Shown: positions 54,372-62,776 of the stretch, in pieces
How positions within the stretch are numbered: position 1 is the stretch's first letter
How the letters are laid out: every line of letters begins with the position of its first letter
NCBI RefSeq assembly: GCF_030167915.1
Contig: NZ_JARGNB010000001.1
Coordinates: forward strand, 620,001 to 684,000
Length of the DNA: 64,000 nucleotides
From: Aquabacterium humicola
Lineage (GTDB): Bacteria > Pseudomonadota > Gammaproteobacteria > Burkholderiales > Burkholderiaceae_C
Direction of reading: 5' to 3'
Notes under the pieces: generated by a model
Database searches by the model: none
What the model was told of the DNA's origin: nothing
Seen by the model: only the letters and a program-made list of their open reading frames with translations
Made by a program: the position numbers and the translations under genes

Positions 54372-54845
54372 TCAGTCCACGCGGTCGCTGCTTCCCGGGG
54401 CCGGTCCGGTGAGCCCGAGACTTTCCAGATCGGCCAAGTCCTTCAAGCGTCCGCTCGCCCGCTTGTTCCTAGCGAAATCGTCGAGGCCGATGATCGCGAG
54501 CTGGACGCCATCGACGCCGACCTCTTCGCGTCGCGTCCAGCAATCGTCGAACTGCACGCCGTCAATGGCCGTCAGCAGATCGATGCGACGCGGAGGCTGG
54601 CCGAGCTGGACGACCGCGTCCGCGCTGAAATCCACCGCCTTCAAGCCGAGTGACTCGAAGCCGAAGCGGTGCAGCACGGTCAGAAGCCGATCGATGTTGT
54701 CGGCGGTCGGCCGGATCCAGAAGTCGATGTCGCCGGTGTAGCGCGGGTGCCCGTGCGCAGCCAGCGCGTAGCCCCCGACCACGAGGTACTCAACGCCCTC
54801 GGCGTTGAGCAACTCGGCAAACTCTTTGAAGTCGCGGTTCAGCAT
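54372..54845 (-). CDS. DUF6036-like nucleotidyltransferase
   Basis: This 157-residue protein has the minimal nucleotidyltransferase fold: GVEYLVVGGYALAAHGHPRY, then the metal pair in TGDIDFWI, and a third acidic residue in RRIDLLTAIDG. Such proteins are common in pairs that resemble toxin-antitoxin or abortive-infection modules. Its start lies inside the upstream small gene, overlapping it by 56 bases, with no ribosome binding site. It is therefore probably translated only when the small gene is. Base composition is less GC-rich than in the flanking genes. Confidence 0.75.
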   Translation of the reverse strand: MLNRDFKEFAELLNAEGVEYLVVGGYALAAHGHPRYTGDIDFWIRPTADNIDRLLTVLHRFGFESLGLKAVDFSADAVVQLGQPPRRIDLLTAIDGVQFDDCWTRREEVGVDGVQLAIIGLDDFARNKRASGRLKDLADLESLGLTGPAPGSSDRVD

Positions 54846-54993
54846 CGGTGGCCGTTGTCATCGTCGCGGCTTCCCAATCGCGCCGCAGCAACTCCACCGC
54901 CGCTATGCGCTCTGCCATCGAGCGCCGCCGCCAATAGGCCAGGTCGGCCGCGGTCTGGCTCGAGAGCGTGCTGCGTTGGATCACTCGTTCCAT
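54790..54993 (-). CDS. Small partner protein of the nucleotidyltransferase
   Basis: This 67-residue protein has no annotated function that I know. It contains DLAYWRRRSMAERIAAVELL and ends with the basic PRLQRVCRVAQRRGR. Small proteins of this pattern (a YW...S...ER...AVE..R core and a RLQRV tail) commonly precede a DUF6036-like nucleotidyltransferase. It overlaps the downstream gene by 56 bases in another frame. The fixed order and overlap suggest a two-protein module. Whether one part is a toxin cannot be told from sequence. Confidence 0.65.
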   Translation of the reverse strand: MERVIQRSTLSSQTAADLAYWRRRSMAERIAAVELLRRDWEAATMTTATDAEPRLQRVCRVAQRRGR

Positions 54994-55035
54994 CGCGCGA
55001 TTCTCATCCGCCAGCGCTGCCCAGGCAAGAAATGG

Positions 55036-55060
55036 AAAAGGGCCCGCAGCGCGGGCCCTT
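55036..55060 (-). terminator. Rho-independent terminator of acnB
   Basis: Read on the minus strand, AAGGGCCCGC pairs with GCGGGCCCTT around a 3-base loop and is followed by two more T. It lies 36 bases after the acnB stop. Confidence 0.75.
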
Positions 55061-55095
55061 CGTCGTCCGGCGCGTCAGCGCGTCGCGCGGTGCGC

Positions 55096-57699
55096 TCAGA
55101 CCGCCACGCTCTTCGCCGCTTCCGCGTACTCCTCGATCTTGTCGAAGTTCATGTAGCGGTAGACCTGCGCGGCGTCCTTGTTGATGACGCCCATGTCGAC
55201 GTGGTACTCCTCGACGGTCGGGATGCGGCCGAGCTTGGAGGCGATCGCCGCGAGCTCCGCCGAGGCCAGGTACACGTTGGTGTTCTTGCCGAGGCGGTTC
55301 GGGAAGTTGCGGGTGCTGGTGGAGACGACGGTCGCGCCTTCGCGCACCTGGGCCTGGTTGCCCATGCACAGGCTGCAGCCGGGCATCTCGGTGCGTGCGC
55401 CGGCGGTGCCGAAGACGCCGTAGTGGCCTTCCTTGGTCAGCTCGCTGGCGTCCATCTTCGTCGGCGGCGCGACCCACAGCTTCACCGGGATGTCGCGCTT
55501 GCCCTCGAGCAGCTTCGACGCCGCGCGGAAGTGGCCGATGTTGGTCATGCAGGAGCCGATGAAGACCTCGTCGATCTTCGCGCCTTGCACCTGGGACAGC
55601 AGCTTCGCGTCGTCCGGGTCGTTCGGGCAGCAGAGCACCGGCTCCTTCAGCTGGTTCAGGTCGATCTCGATCACCGCGGCGTATTCGGCGTCGGCATCGG
55701 CTTCCAGCAGGTTCGGATTGGCGATCCAGGCCTCGACGGCCTTGATGCGGCGCTCCAGCGTGCGGCGGTCGGCGTAGCCGTCGACGATCATGTTCTTCAT
55801 CAGCACGACGTTGCTGGTGAGGTACTCGATGATCGGTTCCTTGTTGAGCTTGACCGTGCAGCCGGCGGCAGAGCGTTCGGCCGACGCGTCGCTGAGCTCG
55901 AAGGCCTGTTCCACCTTCAGGTCCGGCAGGCCCTCGATCTCGAGGATGCGGCCGGAGAAGATGTTCTTCTTGCCTTGCTTGGCGACGGTCAGCAGGCCCT
56001 GCTGGATCGCGGCGTACGGAATCGCGTGCACCAGGTCGCGCAGCGTGATGCCGGGCTGCATCTGGCCCTTGAAGCGCACCAGCACCGATTCGGGCATGTC
56101 CAGCGGCATCACGCCGGTGGCCGCGCCGAAGGCGACGAGGCCGGAGCCGGCCGGGAACGAGATGCCGATCGGGAAGCGGGTGTGCGAATCGCCGCCGGTG
56201 CCCACGGTGTCGGGCAGCAGCAGGCGGTTCAGCCAGCTGTGGATCACGCCGTCGCCCGGACGCAGCGAGACGCCGCCGCGGCTGGAGATGAAGGTCGGCA
56301 GCTCGCGGTGCGTCTTGACGTCGACCGGCTTCGGGTACGCCGCGGTGTGGCAGAAGCTCTGCATCACGAGATCGGCGCTGAAGCCCAGGCAGGCCAGGTC
56401 CTTCAGCTCGTCGCGCGTCATCGGGCCGGTGGTGTCCTGGCTGCCGACGGTGGTCATCTTCGGCTCGCAGTAGGTGCCGGGGCGGATGCCCTGCTGCTGG
56501 CCGTTGACGGTGGGCAGGCCGCAGGCGCGGCCGACCATCTTCTGCGCGAGCGTGAAGCCCTTGCCGCTGTCCACCGGCGCCTTCGGCAGGCGGAAGGTGG
56601 TGGAGGCCGGCAGGCCCAGGAAGTCGCGCGCCTTGGCGGTCAGCGAGCGGCCGATGATCAGGTTGATGCGGCCGCCGGCGCGCACTTCGTCCAGCAGCAC
56701 GTCGCTCTTGAGCGCGAACTCGGCGACGGTGGCGCCGTTCTTCAGGATCTTGCCGTCGTAGGGCAGCACGTCGATGACGTCGCCCATCTCGAGCTTCGAG
56801 ACGTCGACCTCGATCGGCAGCGAGCCCGAGTCTTCCTGCGTATTGAAGAAGATCGGCGCGATCTTGCCGCCCAGCGTGACGCCCCCGAAGCGCTTGTTCG
56901 GCACGAACGGGATGTCCTGGCCGGTGGCCCAGATCACGCTGTTGGTCGCGCTCTTGCGCGACGAGCCGGTGCCGACGACGTCGCCGACGTAGGCGACGAC
57001 ATGGCCCTTCTTCTTCAGCTCGTCGATGAAGGCCATCGGGCCGCGCTTGCCGTCTTCCTCGGGCTTGAAGGCCGCGCCTTCGCGCGTGTTCTTCAGCATC
57101 GCCAGGTAATGCAGCGGGATGTCGGGGCGGCTCCAGGCGTCGGGCGCCGGCGACAGGTCGTCGGTGTTGGTTTCGCCGGGCACCTTGAACACCGTGACGG
57201 TGATCGACTTCGGCACCTCGGGGCGCGAGGTGAACCACTCGGCGTCGGCCCAGCTGGCGATGACCTGCTTCGCCTGGCCGTTGCCGGCCTTGGCCTTCTC
57301 GGCGACGTCGTGGAAGAAGTCGAACATCAGCAGCGTCTTCTTCAGGCCCGCGGCGGCGACCTCGGCGACTTCGGCATCATCGAGCAGGTCGATCAGCGGC
57401 TTGACGTTGTAGCCGCCGACCATCGTGCCGAGCAGCTCGGTGGCCTTGGCGCGGCTGATCAGCGCCACCGCGAGGTCGCCGTGGGCGACGGCCGACAGGA
57501 AGCTGGCCTTGACCTTCGCGGCATCGTCGACACCCGGCGGCACGCGGTGCGTCAGCAGGTCGACGAGGAACTCGCCTTCGCCCGCCGGCGGGGCCTTGAT
57601 CAGCTCGATCAGCTCGGCGGTCTGCTGCGCCGACAGCGGCAGCGGCGGAATGCCGAGCGCGGCGCGTTCGGCGACGTGTTGGCGATAGGCGGTCAGCAT
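55096..57699 (-). CDS. acnB: Aconitate hydratase B
   Basis: This 867-residue enzyme is the AcnB class, normally the main TCA-cycle aconitase, and it can also hydrate 2-methylaconitate. It opens with the HEAT-like AcnB N-domain ([20 protein letters not shown]). The swivel domain follows ([19 protein letters not shown]), ahead of the cluster domains, an order unique to AcnB. Cluster cysteines are in [13 protein letters not shown] and [15 protein letters not shown] lies before the ATG. Its promoter contains a GntR-type palindrome, so it is probably repressed by a GntR regulator encoded elsewhere. Confidence 0.96.
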   Translation of the reverse strand: MLTAYRQHVAERAALGIPPLPLSAQQTAELIELIKAPPAGEGEFLVDLLTHRVPPGVDDAAKVKASFLSAVAHGDLAVALISRAKATELLGTMVGGYNVKPLIDLLDDAEVAEVAAAGLKKTLLMFDFFHDVAEKAKAGNGQAKQVIASWADAEWFTSRPEVPKSITVTVFKVPGETNTDDLSPAPDAWSRPDIPLHYLAMLKNTREGAAFKPEEDGKRGPMAFIDELKKKGHVVAYVGDVVGTGSSRKSATNSVIWATGQDIPFVPNKRFGGVTLGGKIAPIFFNTQEDSGSLPIEVDVSKLEMGDVIDVLPYDGKILKNGATVAEFALKSDVLLDEVRAGGRINLIIGRSLTAKARDFLGLPASTTFRLPKAPVDSGKGFTLAQKMVGRACGLPTVNGQQQGIRPGTYCEPKMTTVGSQDTTGPMTRDELKDLACLGFSADLVMQSFCHTAAYPKPVDVKTHRELPTFISSRGGVSLRPGDGVIHSWLNRLLLPDTVGTGGDSHTRFPIGISFPAGSGLVAFGAATGVMPLDMPESVLVRFKGQMQPGITLRDLVHAIPYAAIQQGLLTVAKQGKKNIFSGRILEIEGLPDLKVEQAFELSDASAERSAAGCTVKLNKEPIIEYLTSNVVLMKNMIVDGYADRRTLERRIKAVEAWIANPNLLEADADAEYAAVIEIDLNQLKEPVLCCPNDPDDAKLLSQVQGAKIDEVFIGSCMTNIGHFRAASKLLEGKRDIPVKLWVAPPTKMDASELTKEGHYGVFGTAGARTEMPGCSLCMGNQAQVREGATVVSTSTRNFPNRLGKNTNVYLASAELAAIASKLGRIPTVEEYHVDMGVINKDAAQVYRYMNFDKIEEYAEAAKSVAV

Positions 57700-57715
57700 C
57701 TCGAAGGCTCCTTGA

Positions 57716-57750
57716 GGGTTTCAGTCCGCTAGTGGGGTTTCAGTCCGCTA
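57716..57750. repeat. 16-bp direct repeat in the acnB leader
   Basis: GGGTTTCAGTCCGCTA occurs twice (57716-57731 and 57735-57750), 19 bases apart, between the acnB -10 box and its start codon. The copies are identical. They may be a duplication or a binding site in the untranslated leader. Confidence 0.85.
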
Positions 57751-57778
57751 TTTTATGTCTTATATAAGACTTAGCCAA
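57750..57778 (-). promoter_or_regulatory. acnB promoter with GntR-type operator in the spacer
   Basis: On the minus strand a -35 box TTGGCT (57773-57778) and a -10 box TAAAAT (57750-57755) are 17 bases apart. The spacer holds GTCTTATATAAGAC (57757-57770), a perfect 14-base palindrome of the form bound by GntR-family regulators. A protein bound there would block RNA polymerase. Confidence 0.7.
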
Positions 57779-57880
57779 GGCGAAATCCCGATGGCCGAGC
57801 GGAACCGGGCATTTTGGCGCTGCCCGCGGACGCCTGGATGCCCGCGCGCGGCTCGCGAGGCGGCGAAGGGCCGCGCGGAC

Positions 57881-57909
57881 AAAGAAAAAGCCCGCTTCGA
57901 GCGGGCTTT
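57881..57909 (-). terminator. Rho-independent terminator of the 44-residue protein gene
   Basis: On the minus strand AAAGCCCGC and GCGGGCTTT form a 9-bp stem around a TCGAA loop, and the T-tract continues as TTCTTT. It begins 27 bases after the stop of the small gene, which supports that gene being expressed. Confidence 0.8.
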
Positions 57910-57935
57910 CGGGCTTCTTGCGGTGAATCCGCCGA

Positions 57936-58070
57936 TCAGGCGTTGTCGTTCATCCACTTGGCGGCCCAGGCATCCGAGCGCGCTTGCGCTTGCGCGCCGC
58001 CGATCATGGTCCAGACGAGACAGCCGGTCGCGAAGACGAGCGGCACAAGGGCGAGAACGGTGCTGATCAT
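57936..58070 (-). CDS. 44-residue single-helix membrane protein
   Basis: This small protein (MISTVLALVPLVFATGCLVW at the N-terminus) has one membrane helix at about residues 3-24. A polar tail rich in Ala and Gln follows and ends in WMNDNA. I do not recognise it. The coding claim rests on its hydrophobic pattern, a good terminator just after the stop, and an FNR-like box just upstream. There is no strong ribosome binding site. Single-helix proteins of this size are often accessory subunits of respiratory complexes, which would fit oxygen control, but no such complex is encoded here. Confidence 0.55.
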   Translation of the reverse strand: MISTVLALVPLVFATGCLVWTMIGGAQAQARSDAWAAKWMNDNA

Positions 58071-58128
58071 GAGTGACAAGAAGGGGTGAAGAAGGGGCGC
58101 ATCGGATGATGCTGCGGCGCAGCATACC

Positions 58129-58142
58129 TTGATCAGGGTCAA
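58129..58142. promoter_or_regulatory. FNR/Anr-like box
   Basis: TTGATCAGGGTCAA matches the FNR/Anr consensus TTGAT-N4-ATCAA in 9 of 10 fixed positions. Its centre is 66 bases before the start of the 44-residue protein gene. If it sits at -41.5, transcription would start near 58094. Confidence 0.6.
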
Positions 58143-58177
58143 CCCGAGGCAATGACCCGGCACCGCGGCGGAGAACC

Positions 58178-58202
58178 CGGCGGCCGGGTTGGCCGGCCGC
58201 CG
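58178..58202 (-). terminator. Hairpin after the indolepyruvate oxidoreductase gene
   Basis: CGGCGGCCGG and CCGGCCGCCG form a perfect 10-bp stem around GTTGG, 28 bases after the stop of the minus-strand gene at 58230. There is no clear T-tract. Confidence 0.5.
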
Positions 58203-58229
58203 GATTTGCGCTAGCGCCCGGCGTCCGCG

Positions 58230-61200
58230 TCAGCGCAGCACGACCGGCACGGCGATCGGATCGGCCTTCGCGGGCGCCGGTTCGCCGTTGCGCAGGCGCT
58301 GCAGCAGGTCGGTCCACTGCGCCTTCACGCTCGCGGCGTTTGCCAGCTTGACGTGGCCGTAGCCGCGGATGCCCTCGGGCAAGCGCGCCAGCCGCAGCGC
58401 CAGCGGCAGGGTCTGCGCATTCAGCTCGGGCAGCAGTTCGTCGACCAGCGCCTCGTAGTCGGCGATCAGCTGGCGCTCGAGGCGGCGCTCGGCGGTGTGG
58501 CCGAACGGGTCGAGCGCCGTGCCGCGCAGGCGCCGACCCCGCGCCAGCAGCTTCATCGCGCGCATCAGCCAGGGGCCGAAGGTCAGCTTGCGCACGCGGC
58601 CGTCAGGCCCCGGCCGGGCCAGCAGCGGTGGTGCCATGTGGAATTCGACCCGGTCCCAGCGTTCGAAGTGCTCCTTCAGCGTCGCCTCGAACCGGCCGTC
58701 GGTGTAGAGCCGCGCCACCTCGTACTCGTCCTTGATCGCCAGCAGCTTCGCGTAGTTGCGGGCCACCGCGTCGGTCAGTCGCAGCCCGGCCGACAGGGCC
58801 CGCTCGGCGTTGCGCACGCGCTCGACCAGCGTGCGATAGCGCTGCGCGTAGGCGGCATCCTGGTAGGCGGCGAGGAAGGCGGCGCGCCGTTCGATCAGCG
58901 TGTCCAGCGGATCGGCGGCGGAGGGCGCGGCCGCGACCTCGCCGGCCAGGCGCTGCAGCGCCTGCGGCGCCGCGACCGCCAGCCGCCCCAGCGCGAAGGC
59001 CGTGCGGTTGTCGTCCACCGCCACCGCGTTGAGCGCCAGCGCGCGCATCAGCGCCGCTTCACTCACCGGCACCAGCCCGCGCTGCCAGCACGCGCCCAGC
59101 ATCACCATGTTCGACGGCATCGTATTGCCCAGCAGCTTCAGCGCGATGGCCTGGGCGTCGATCGTGAACACCCGATCGTCGCCGGCGGCGAAGCGCAGCT
59201 TGTCGAGCAGCGCGCCGGCGTGCAGGTCGGCGTTGGGATCGCGCACCGCCGCGGCGGTGGCCAGCTCGTGCGCGTTCGCCAGCACGATCGTGCGGCCGTG
59301 CTTCACCGTGCCCAGCGCCTCGGCCGACGCGCCGACGACCAGGTCGCAGGCCAGGATCGCGTCGGCCTGCTGGGTGTCGATGCGCACTTGGTTCAGCTGG
59401 TCGGCGGTCGGCGCCAGGCGCACGTAGCTCAGCACCGCGCCGCCTTTCTGCGCGAAGCCCATGAAATCGAGGATCGAGGCCTGCTTGCGCTCCAGGTGAG
59501 CGGCCATCGTCACCAGCATGCCGATGGTCACCACGCCCGTGCCGCCGACGCCGGTGATCAGCAGGTCGAAAGGGCCGGTCCAGGTCCACGGCGGCGGCGC
59601 GGGGAGGGCCGCGAGCTCGCGCCCGAGCTGGTCGGCATGGAAGCCTGCGCCGACCCGCTTCTTCGGCACCGCGCCGTGCAGCGACACGAAGCTGGGGCAG
59701 AAGCCGTTGACGCAGGAATAGTCCTTGTTGCACGAGCTCTGCTCGATCTGGCGCTTGCGGCCCCAGTCGGTCTCGACCGGGATCACCGACAGGCAGTTCG
59801 AGGCCTGGCCGCAGTCGCCGCAGCCTTCGCAGACCTGCTCGTTGATGAAGATGCGCCGCGGCGGATCGTCGAGCTCGCCCTTCTTGCGCCGGCGGCGTTT
59901 CTCCGCCGCGCAGGTCTGCTCGTAGATCAGGATGCTGACGCCGCGCACCGTGCGCAGCTCGCGCTGCACCGCGTCCATCTCGGCGCGGTCGTGGAAGGTG
60001 GTGCCGCGCGGGAACTCGCCTTCGTGGCCGCGGTACTTCGTGATGTCGTCGGACACCACGACGACACGCACCGCGCCTTCGGCCTCGACCTGGCGCGCGA
60101 TCTCCGGCACGCCGAGGCGGCCGTCGACCGGCTGCCCGCCGGTCATCGCCACCGCGTCGTTGTAGAGGATCTTGTAGGTGATCGTCGTGCCGGCGGCCAC
60201 CGCCTGGCGGATGGCGAGGTAACCCGAGTGGTAGTAAGTGCCGTCGCCGAGGTTCTGGAAGACGTGGGGGTCGTTCGTGAAGCGCGACTGCGCGACCCAG
60301 TCCACCCCTTCGGCGCCCATCTGGATCAGCCCCGAGGTGCGGCGCTCCATCCAGCTGGCCATGAAGTGGCAGCCGATGCCGGCCAAAGCGCGCGAGCCGT
60401 CGGGCACGCGGGTGCTGGTGTTGTGCGGGCAGCCGGAGCAGAAGTAGGGCTGGCGGCGCACGCCGTCGGCGGCATTCGACTTCAGCGCCGGCATCGTGAA
60501 GTCGACGACGAGGTGGCGGCGGTCCAGCGCCGGATTGAGGCGCGCGAGCCACTCGGCCACCACCGGCATGATGCGCGAGGGCCGCAGCTCGCCGAAGGCC
60601 GACAGCAGCGGCGCGCCGCGCGGATCGTTCTTGCCGGCGATGCGCGGGCGCTGCGCGTCGGGCAGGTCGTAGAGCAGTTCCTTGATCTGGCGCTCGACGA
60701 CCGGCGCCTTCTCCTCGATCACCAGCAGCTCGTCCAGGCCCTGCGCGAATTCGCGCAGCCGCGTCGGCTCCAGCGGGAAGACGAGGCCGACCTTGTAGAC
60801 GCGCACGCCGGCCGCGGCCAGCGCGTTGGGGTCGAGGTCGAGCCGGCGCAACACTTCCATGAAGTCGAAATGCGCCTTGCCGACGGTGACGATGCCCAGC
60901 GTCGCGCTCGGGCTGGCGACGATGTGCTTGTCGACCGAGTTCAGCTTCGCGAAGGCGCGCACTGCGTCGAGCTTCAGCGCCAGCCGCGTCTCGAGCTCCA
61001 GGGAGGGCAGGTCGACGCTGCGCACGTGCAGCGGGACAGCGGGCGCATGGCTGACCGGCAGCTCGAAGTCGAAGGGCACGGCATCGAGGTCCACCGTCAT
61101 GCCGGACTCGACGACCTCGCTGATCGCCTTGAAGCCGACCCAGGCGCCGCAGAAGCGCGACAGCGCCCAGCCGTAGAGCCCGAACTCCAGGTACTCGGCG

Positions 61201-61763
61201 ACGTTGGCCGGGTGCAGCACCGGCATGCTCCAGGCCATCATCGCCAGGTCCGACTGGTGCGGCATCGACGAGGACACGCAGCCGTGGTCGTCGCCGGCGA
61301 CCACCAGCACGCCGCCGAGCGCGCTCGAGCCGTAGGCGTTGCCGTGCTTCAGCGCATCGCCGGAGCGGTCGACGCCGGGACCCTTGCCGTACCACATCGC
61401 CGTCACGCCATCGACGGTGCGCTGCGGGTCGAAGGCCACGCGCTGCGTGCCCAGGCAGGCAGTGGCGGCGAGGTCCTCGTTGATGGCCGGCAGGAAGTCG
61501 ATGCGTGCCGCTTCGAGCAGCGGCTTCGCCTTCCACAGCTGCAGGTCGACCATGCCCAACGGGCTGCCGCGGTAGCCGGAGACGAAGCCGGCCGTGCGCA
61601 GGCCCTGTTCGGCATCGAGCACCCGCTGCATCAACAGCAGCTTGACCAGCGCCTGCGTGCCGGTCAGGAAGACCTGTCCGGTGCGCGCCGCGAGGTTGTC
61701 GGCGAGCCGGTAGTCGCGCAGGTCACCCTGAGGGGGCGACAAGGCATCGGGTGCGTGCTGCAT
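58230..61763 (-). CDS. Fused indolepyruvate ferredoxin oxidoreductase
   Basis: This 1177-residue enzyme oxidatively decarboxylates aryl- or branched-chain 2-oxoacids to acyl-CoA with thiamine pyrophosphate and ferredoxin. The N-terminal part carries the pyrimidine-binding domain (FVSGYRGSPLGMVDLQLW) and then the TPP domain (YFCSGCPHNTS, QNLGDGTYYHSG). Ferredoxin-type cysteines follow (EQVCEGCGDCGQASNC, SSCNKDYSCVNGFCP). The C-terminal gamma domain begins LLITGVGGTGVVTIGMLVTM. It is the aerobic single-chain fusion common in Proteobacteria. The substrate is probably derived from aromatic or branched amino acids. The start MQHAPD at 61763 is where homology begins. Confidence 0.93.
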   Translation of the reverse strand: MQHAPDALSPPQGDLRDYRLADNLAARTGQVFLTGTQALVKLLLMQRVLDAEQGLRTAGFVSGYRGSPLGMVDLQLWKAKPLLEAARIDFLPAINEDLAATACLGTQRVAFDPQRTVDGVTAMWYGKGPGVDRSGDALKHGNAYGSSALGGVLVVAGDDHGCVSSSMPHQSDLAMMAWSMPVLHPANVAEYLEFGLYGWALSRFCGAWVGFKAISEVVESGMTVDLDAVPFDFELPVSHAPAVPLHVRSVDLPSLELETRLALKLDAVRAFAKLNSVDKHIVASPSATLGIVTVGKAHFDFMEVLRRLDLDPNALAAAGVRVYKVGLVFPLEPTRLREFAQGLDELLVIEEKAPVVERQIKELLYDLPDAQRPRIAGKNDPRGAPLLSAFGELRPSRIMPVVAEWLARLNPALDRRHLVVDFTMPALKSNAADGVRRQPYFCSGCPHNTSTRVPDGSRALAGIGCHFMASWMERRTSGLIQMGAEGVDWVAQSRFTNDPHVFQNLGDGTYYHSGYLAIRQAVAAGTTITYKILYNDAVAMTGGQPVDGRLGVPEIARQVEAEGAVRVVVVSDDITKYRGHEGEFPRGTTFHDRAEMDAVQRELRTVRGVSILIYEQTCAAEKRRRRKKGELDDPPRRIFINEQVCEGCGDCGQASNCLSVIPVETDWGRKRQIEQSSCNKDYSCVNGFCPSFVSLHGAVPKKRVGAGFHADQLGRELAALPAPPPWTWTGPFDLLITGVGGTGVVTIGMLVTMAAHLERKQASILDFMGFAQKGGAVLSYVRLAPTADQLNQVRIDTQQADAILACDLVVGASAEALGTVKHGRTIVLANAHELATAAAVRDPNADLHAGALLDKLRFAAGDDRVFTIDAQAIALKLLGNTMPSNMVMLGACWQRGLVPVSEAALMRALALNAVAVDDNRTAFALGRLAVAAPQALQRLAGEVAAAPSAADPLDTLIERRAAFLAAYQDAAYAQRYRTLVERVRNAERALSAGLRLTDAVARNYAKLLAIKDEYEVARLYTDGRFEATLKEHFERWDRVEFHMAPPLLARPGPDGRVRKLTFGPWLMRAMKLLARGRRLRGTALDPFGHTAERRLERQLIADYEALVDELLPELNAQTLPLALRLARLPEGIRGYGHVKLANAASVKAQWTDLLQRLRNGEPAPAKADPIAVPVVLR

Positions 61764-61901
61764 CGTGTGCAATCCTCGTGACCGCGATGAAAGGAGGCCG
61801 GCGGTGACCGACGCGGGCCATCCTACGCCGAGCCCCGGGACTGCTGCGTCGGGAACATCGTGCAACCGTGCCCGCGACCCGGTGGTGGCAGCATCGCCGG
61901 C

Positions 61902-62741
61902 ATGGCGGTGCCCGCATCCCTGCAATCGACGATCGAGCTGCGCGACCTGCGCATCGCGCTTGGCGGCGTGACGCTGGAGGCGGCGCGCGCGGTGCTGTCC
62001 GGCGTGAAGCTGGCCATCGGGTCCGACGATGCGGGGACGTCGCCGCCGGCGAGCGCGGCAGCGGCGCACGTCGAGAACCTGCGGCTCGAGCTGCGGAGCT
62101 TCGCCGCGCCCGCTGCACCCGCCACGGCCGCGCGCGCCGCCTGGCAGTTCGACACGCTGGCCGGCCTCGACGGCGAACTCCTCATCCACATCGACGATGC
62201 GGTGTGGCAGCTGGATGCCGACGTGACCCTGCCGATCCGCCAGGGCGTGATCGACTTCAACCGGGTGACGGTCGAACATGCCGGCCCGGACTCGTCGATG
62301 GGCCTGAGCCCGATGGGGCTGTACGTCGACGCGCCCAACGGCCGGCACTACCTCTACCTGTTCGACACCACGCACGTGCCCGGCGCGCGCTTCGAACGCC
62401 GCGGGCTGCTCGGCGCGCTGGTCGCCGACCGCGGTGTGCTCGCGCTGCAGCCGCTGGCAGAGGCCATCGCCGGCGGCGCGACGATCGGCGAGGCGGCGAG
62501 CCACGCGCAGGGCCTGCTGGCGCGCACCCGTATCGAGGGCCGGCTGCGGCTGGGCGACGGTGTGCTGCGCGGCGCGCTGGACGGACGGACCTTCGAACTG
62601 ACGCTGAGCGCTGGCACGCCCGGGCACAACCGCGTCGAGCTGGATTCGGCAGCCGGTGGCGCGCTGGTGCTGCGCATGGCGGCGCTGTCCGCGACCTCGC
62701 TGCACTGGGGGGCGCCGGGCGAGCCGGGACCGGGGCAGTAA
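61902..62741 (+). CDS. Conserved hypothetical beta-rich protein
   Basis: I do not recognise this 279-residue protein. It has no signal peptide or membrane helix. It is made of amphipathic strands (STIELRDLRIALGGVTLEAA, ELLIHIDDAVWQLDADV, NRVTVEHAGPDSS). The ATG at 61902 is preferred over a GTG 42 bases upstream because the upstream stretch is compositionally odd. Its stop codon lies in the loop of a hairpin followed by five T. The next gene, DUF3348, starts 35 bases later, so the two may be partly cotranscribed. Confidence 0.65.
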   Translation: MAVPASLQSTIELRDLRIALGGVTLEAARAVLSGVKLAIGSDDAGTSPPASAAAAHVENLRLELRSFAAPAAPATAARAAWQFDTLAGLDGELLIHIDDAVWQLDADVTLPIRQGVIDFNRVTVEHAGPDSSMGLSPMGLYVDAPNGRHYLYLFDTTHVPGARFERRGLLGALVADRGVLALQPLAEAIAGGATIGEAASHAQGLLARTRIEGRLRLGDGVLRGALDGRTFELTLSAGTPGHNRVELDSAAGGALVLRMAALSATSLHWGAPGEPGPGQ

Positions 62742-62755
62742 ACTGCCGGGTTTTT
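62734..62755 (+). terminator. Weak terminator overlapping a stop codon
   Basis: GGCAG and CTGCC form a 5-bp stem around TAAA, followed by GGGTTTTTC. The TAA in the loop is the stop codon of the upstream gene. The stem is short and the T-run offset, so it is more likely an attenuator than a full stop. Confidence 0.4.
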
Positions 62756-62776
62756 CGTTTCGGGACTGCCGACGCC

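Noticed and set aside
57716-57750. The pair of direct repeats as a CRISPR remnant or attachment site.
   Set aside because: Only two copies with a 3-base gap, no cas or integrase genes, and placement in a promoter leader.
58353-61781. A plus-strand open frame of 1142 codons over the indolepyruvate oxidoreductase gene.
   Set aside because: It is antisense to a clear enzyme with all motifs present, and has no recognisable domain.
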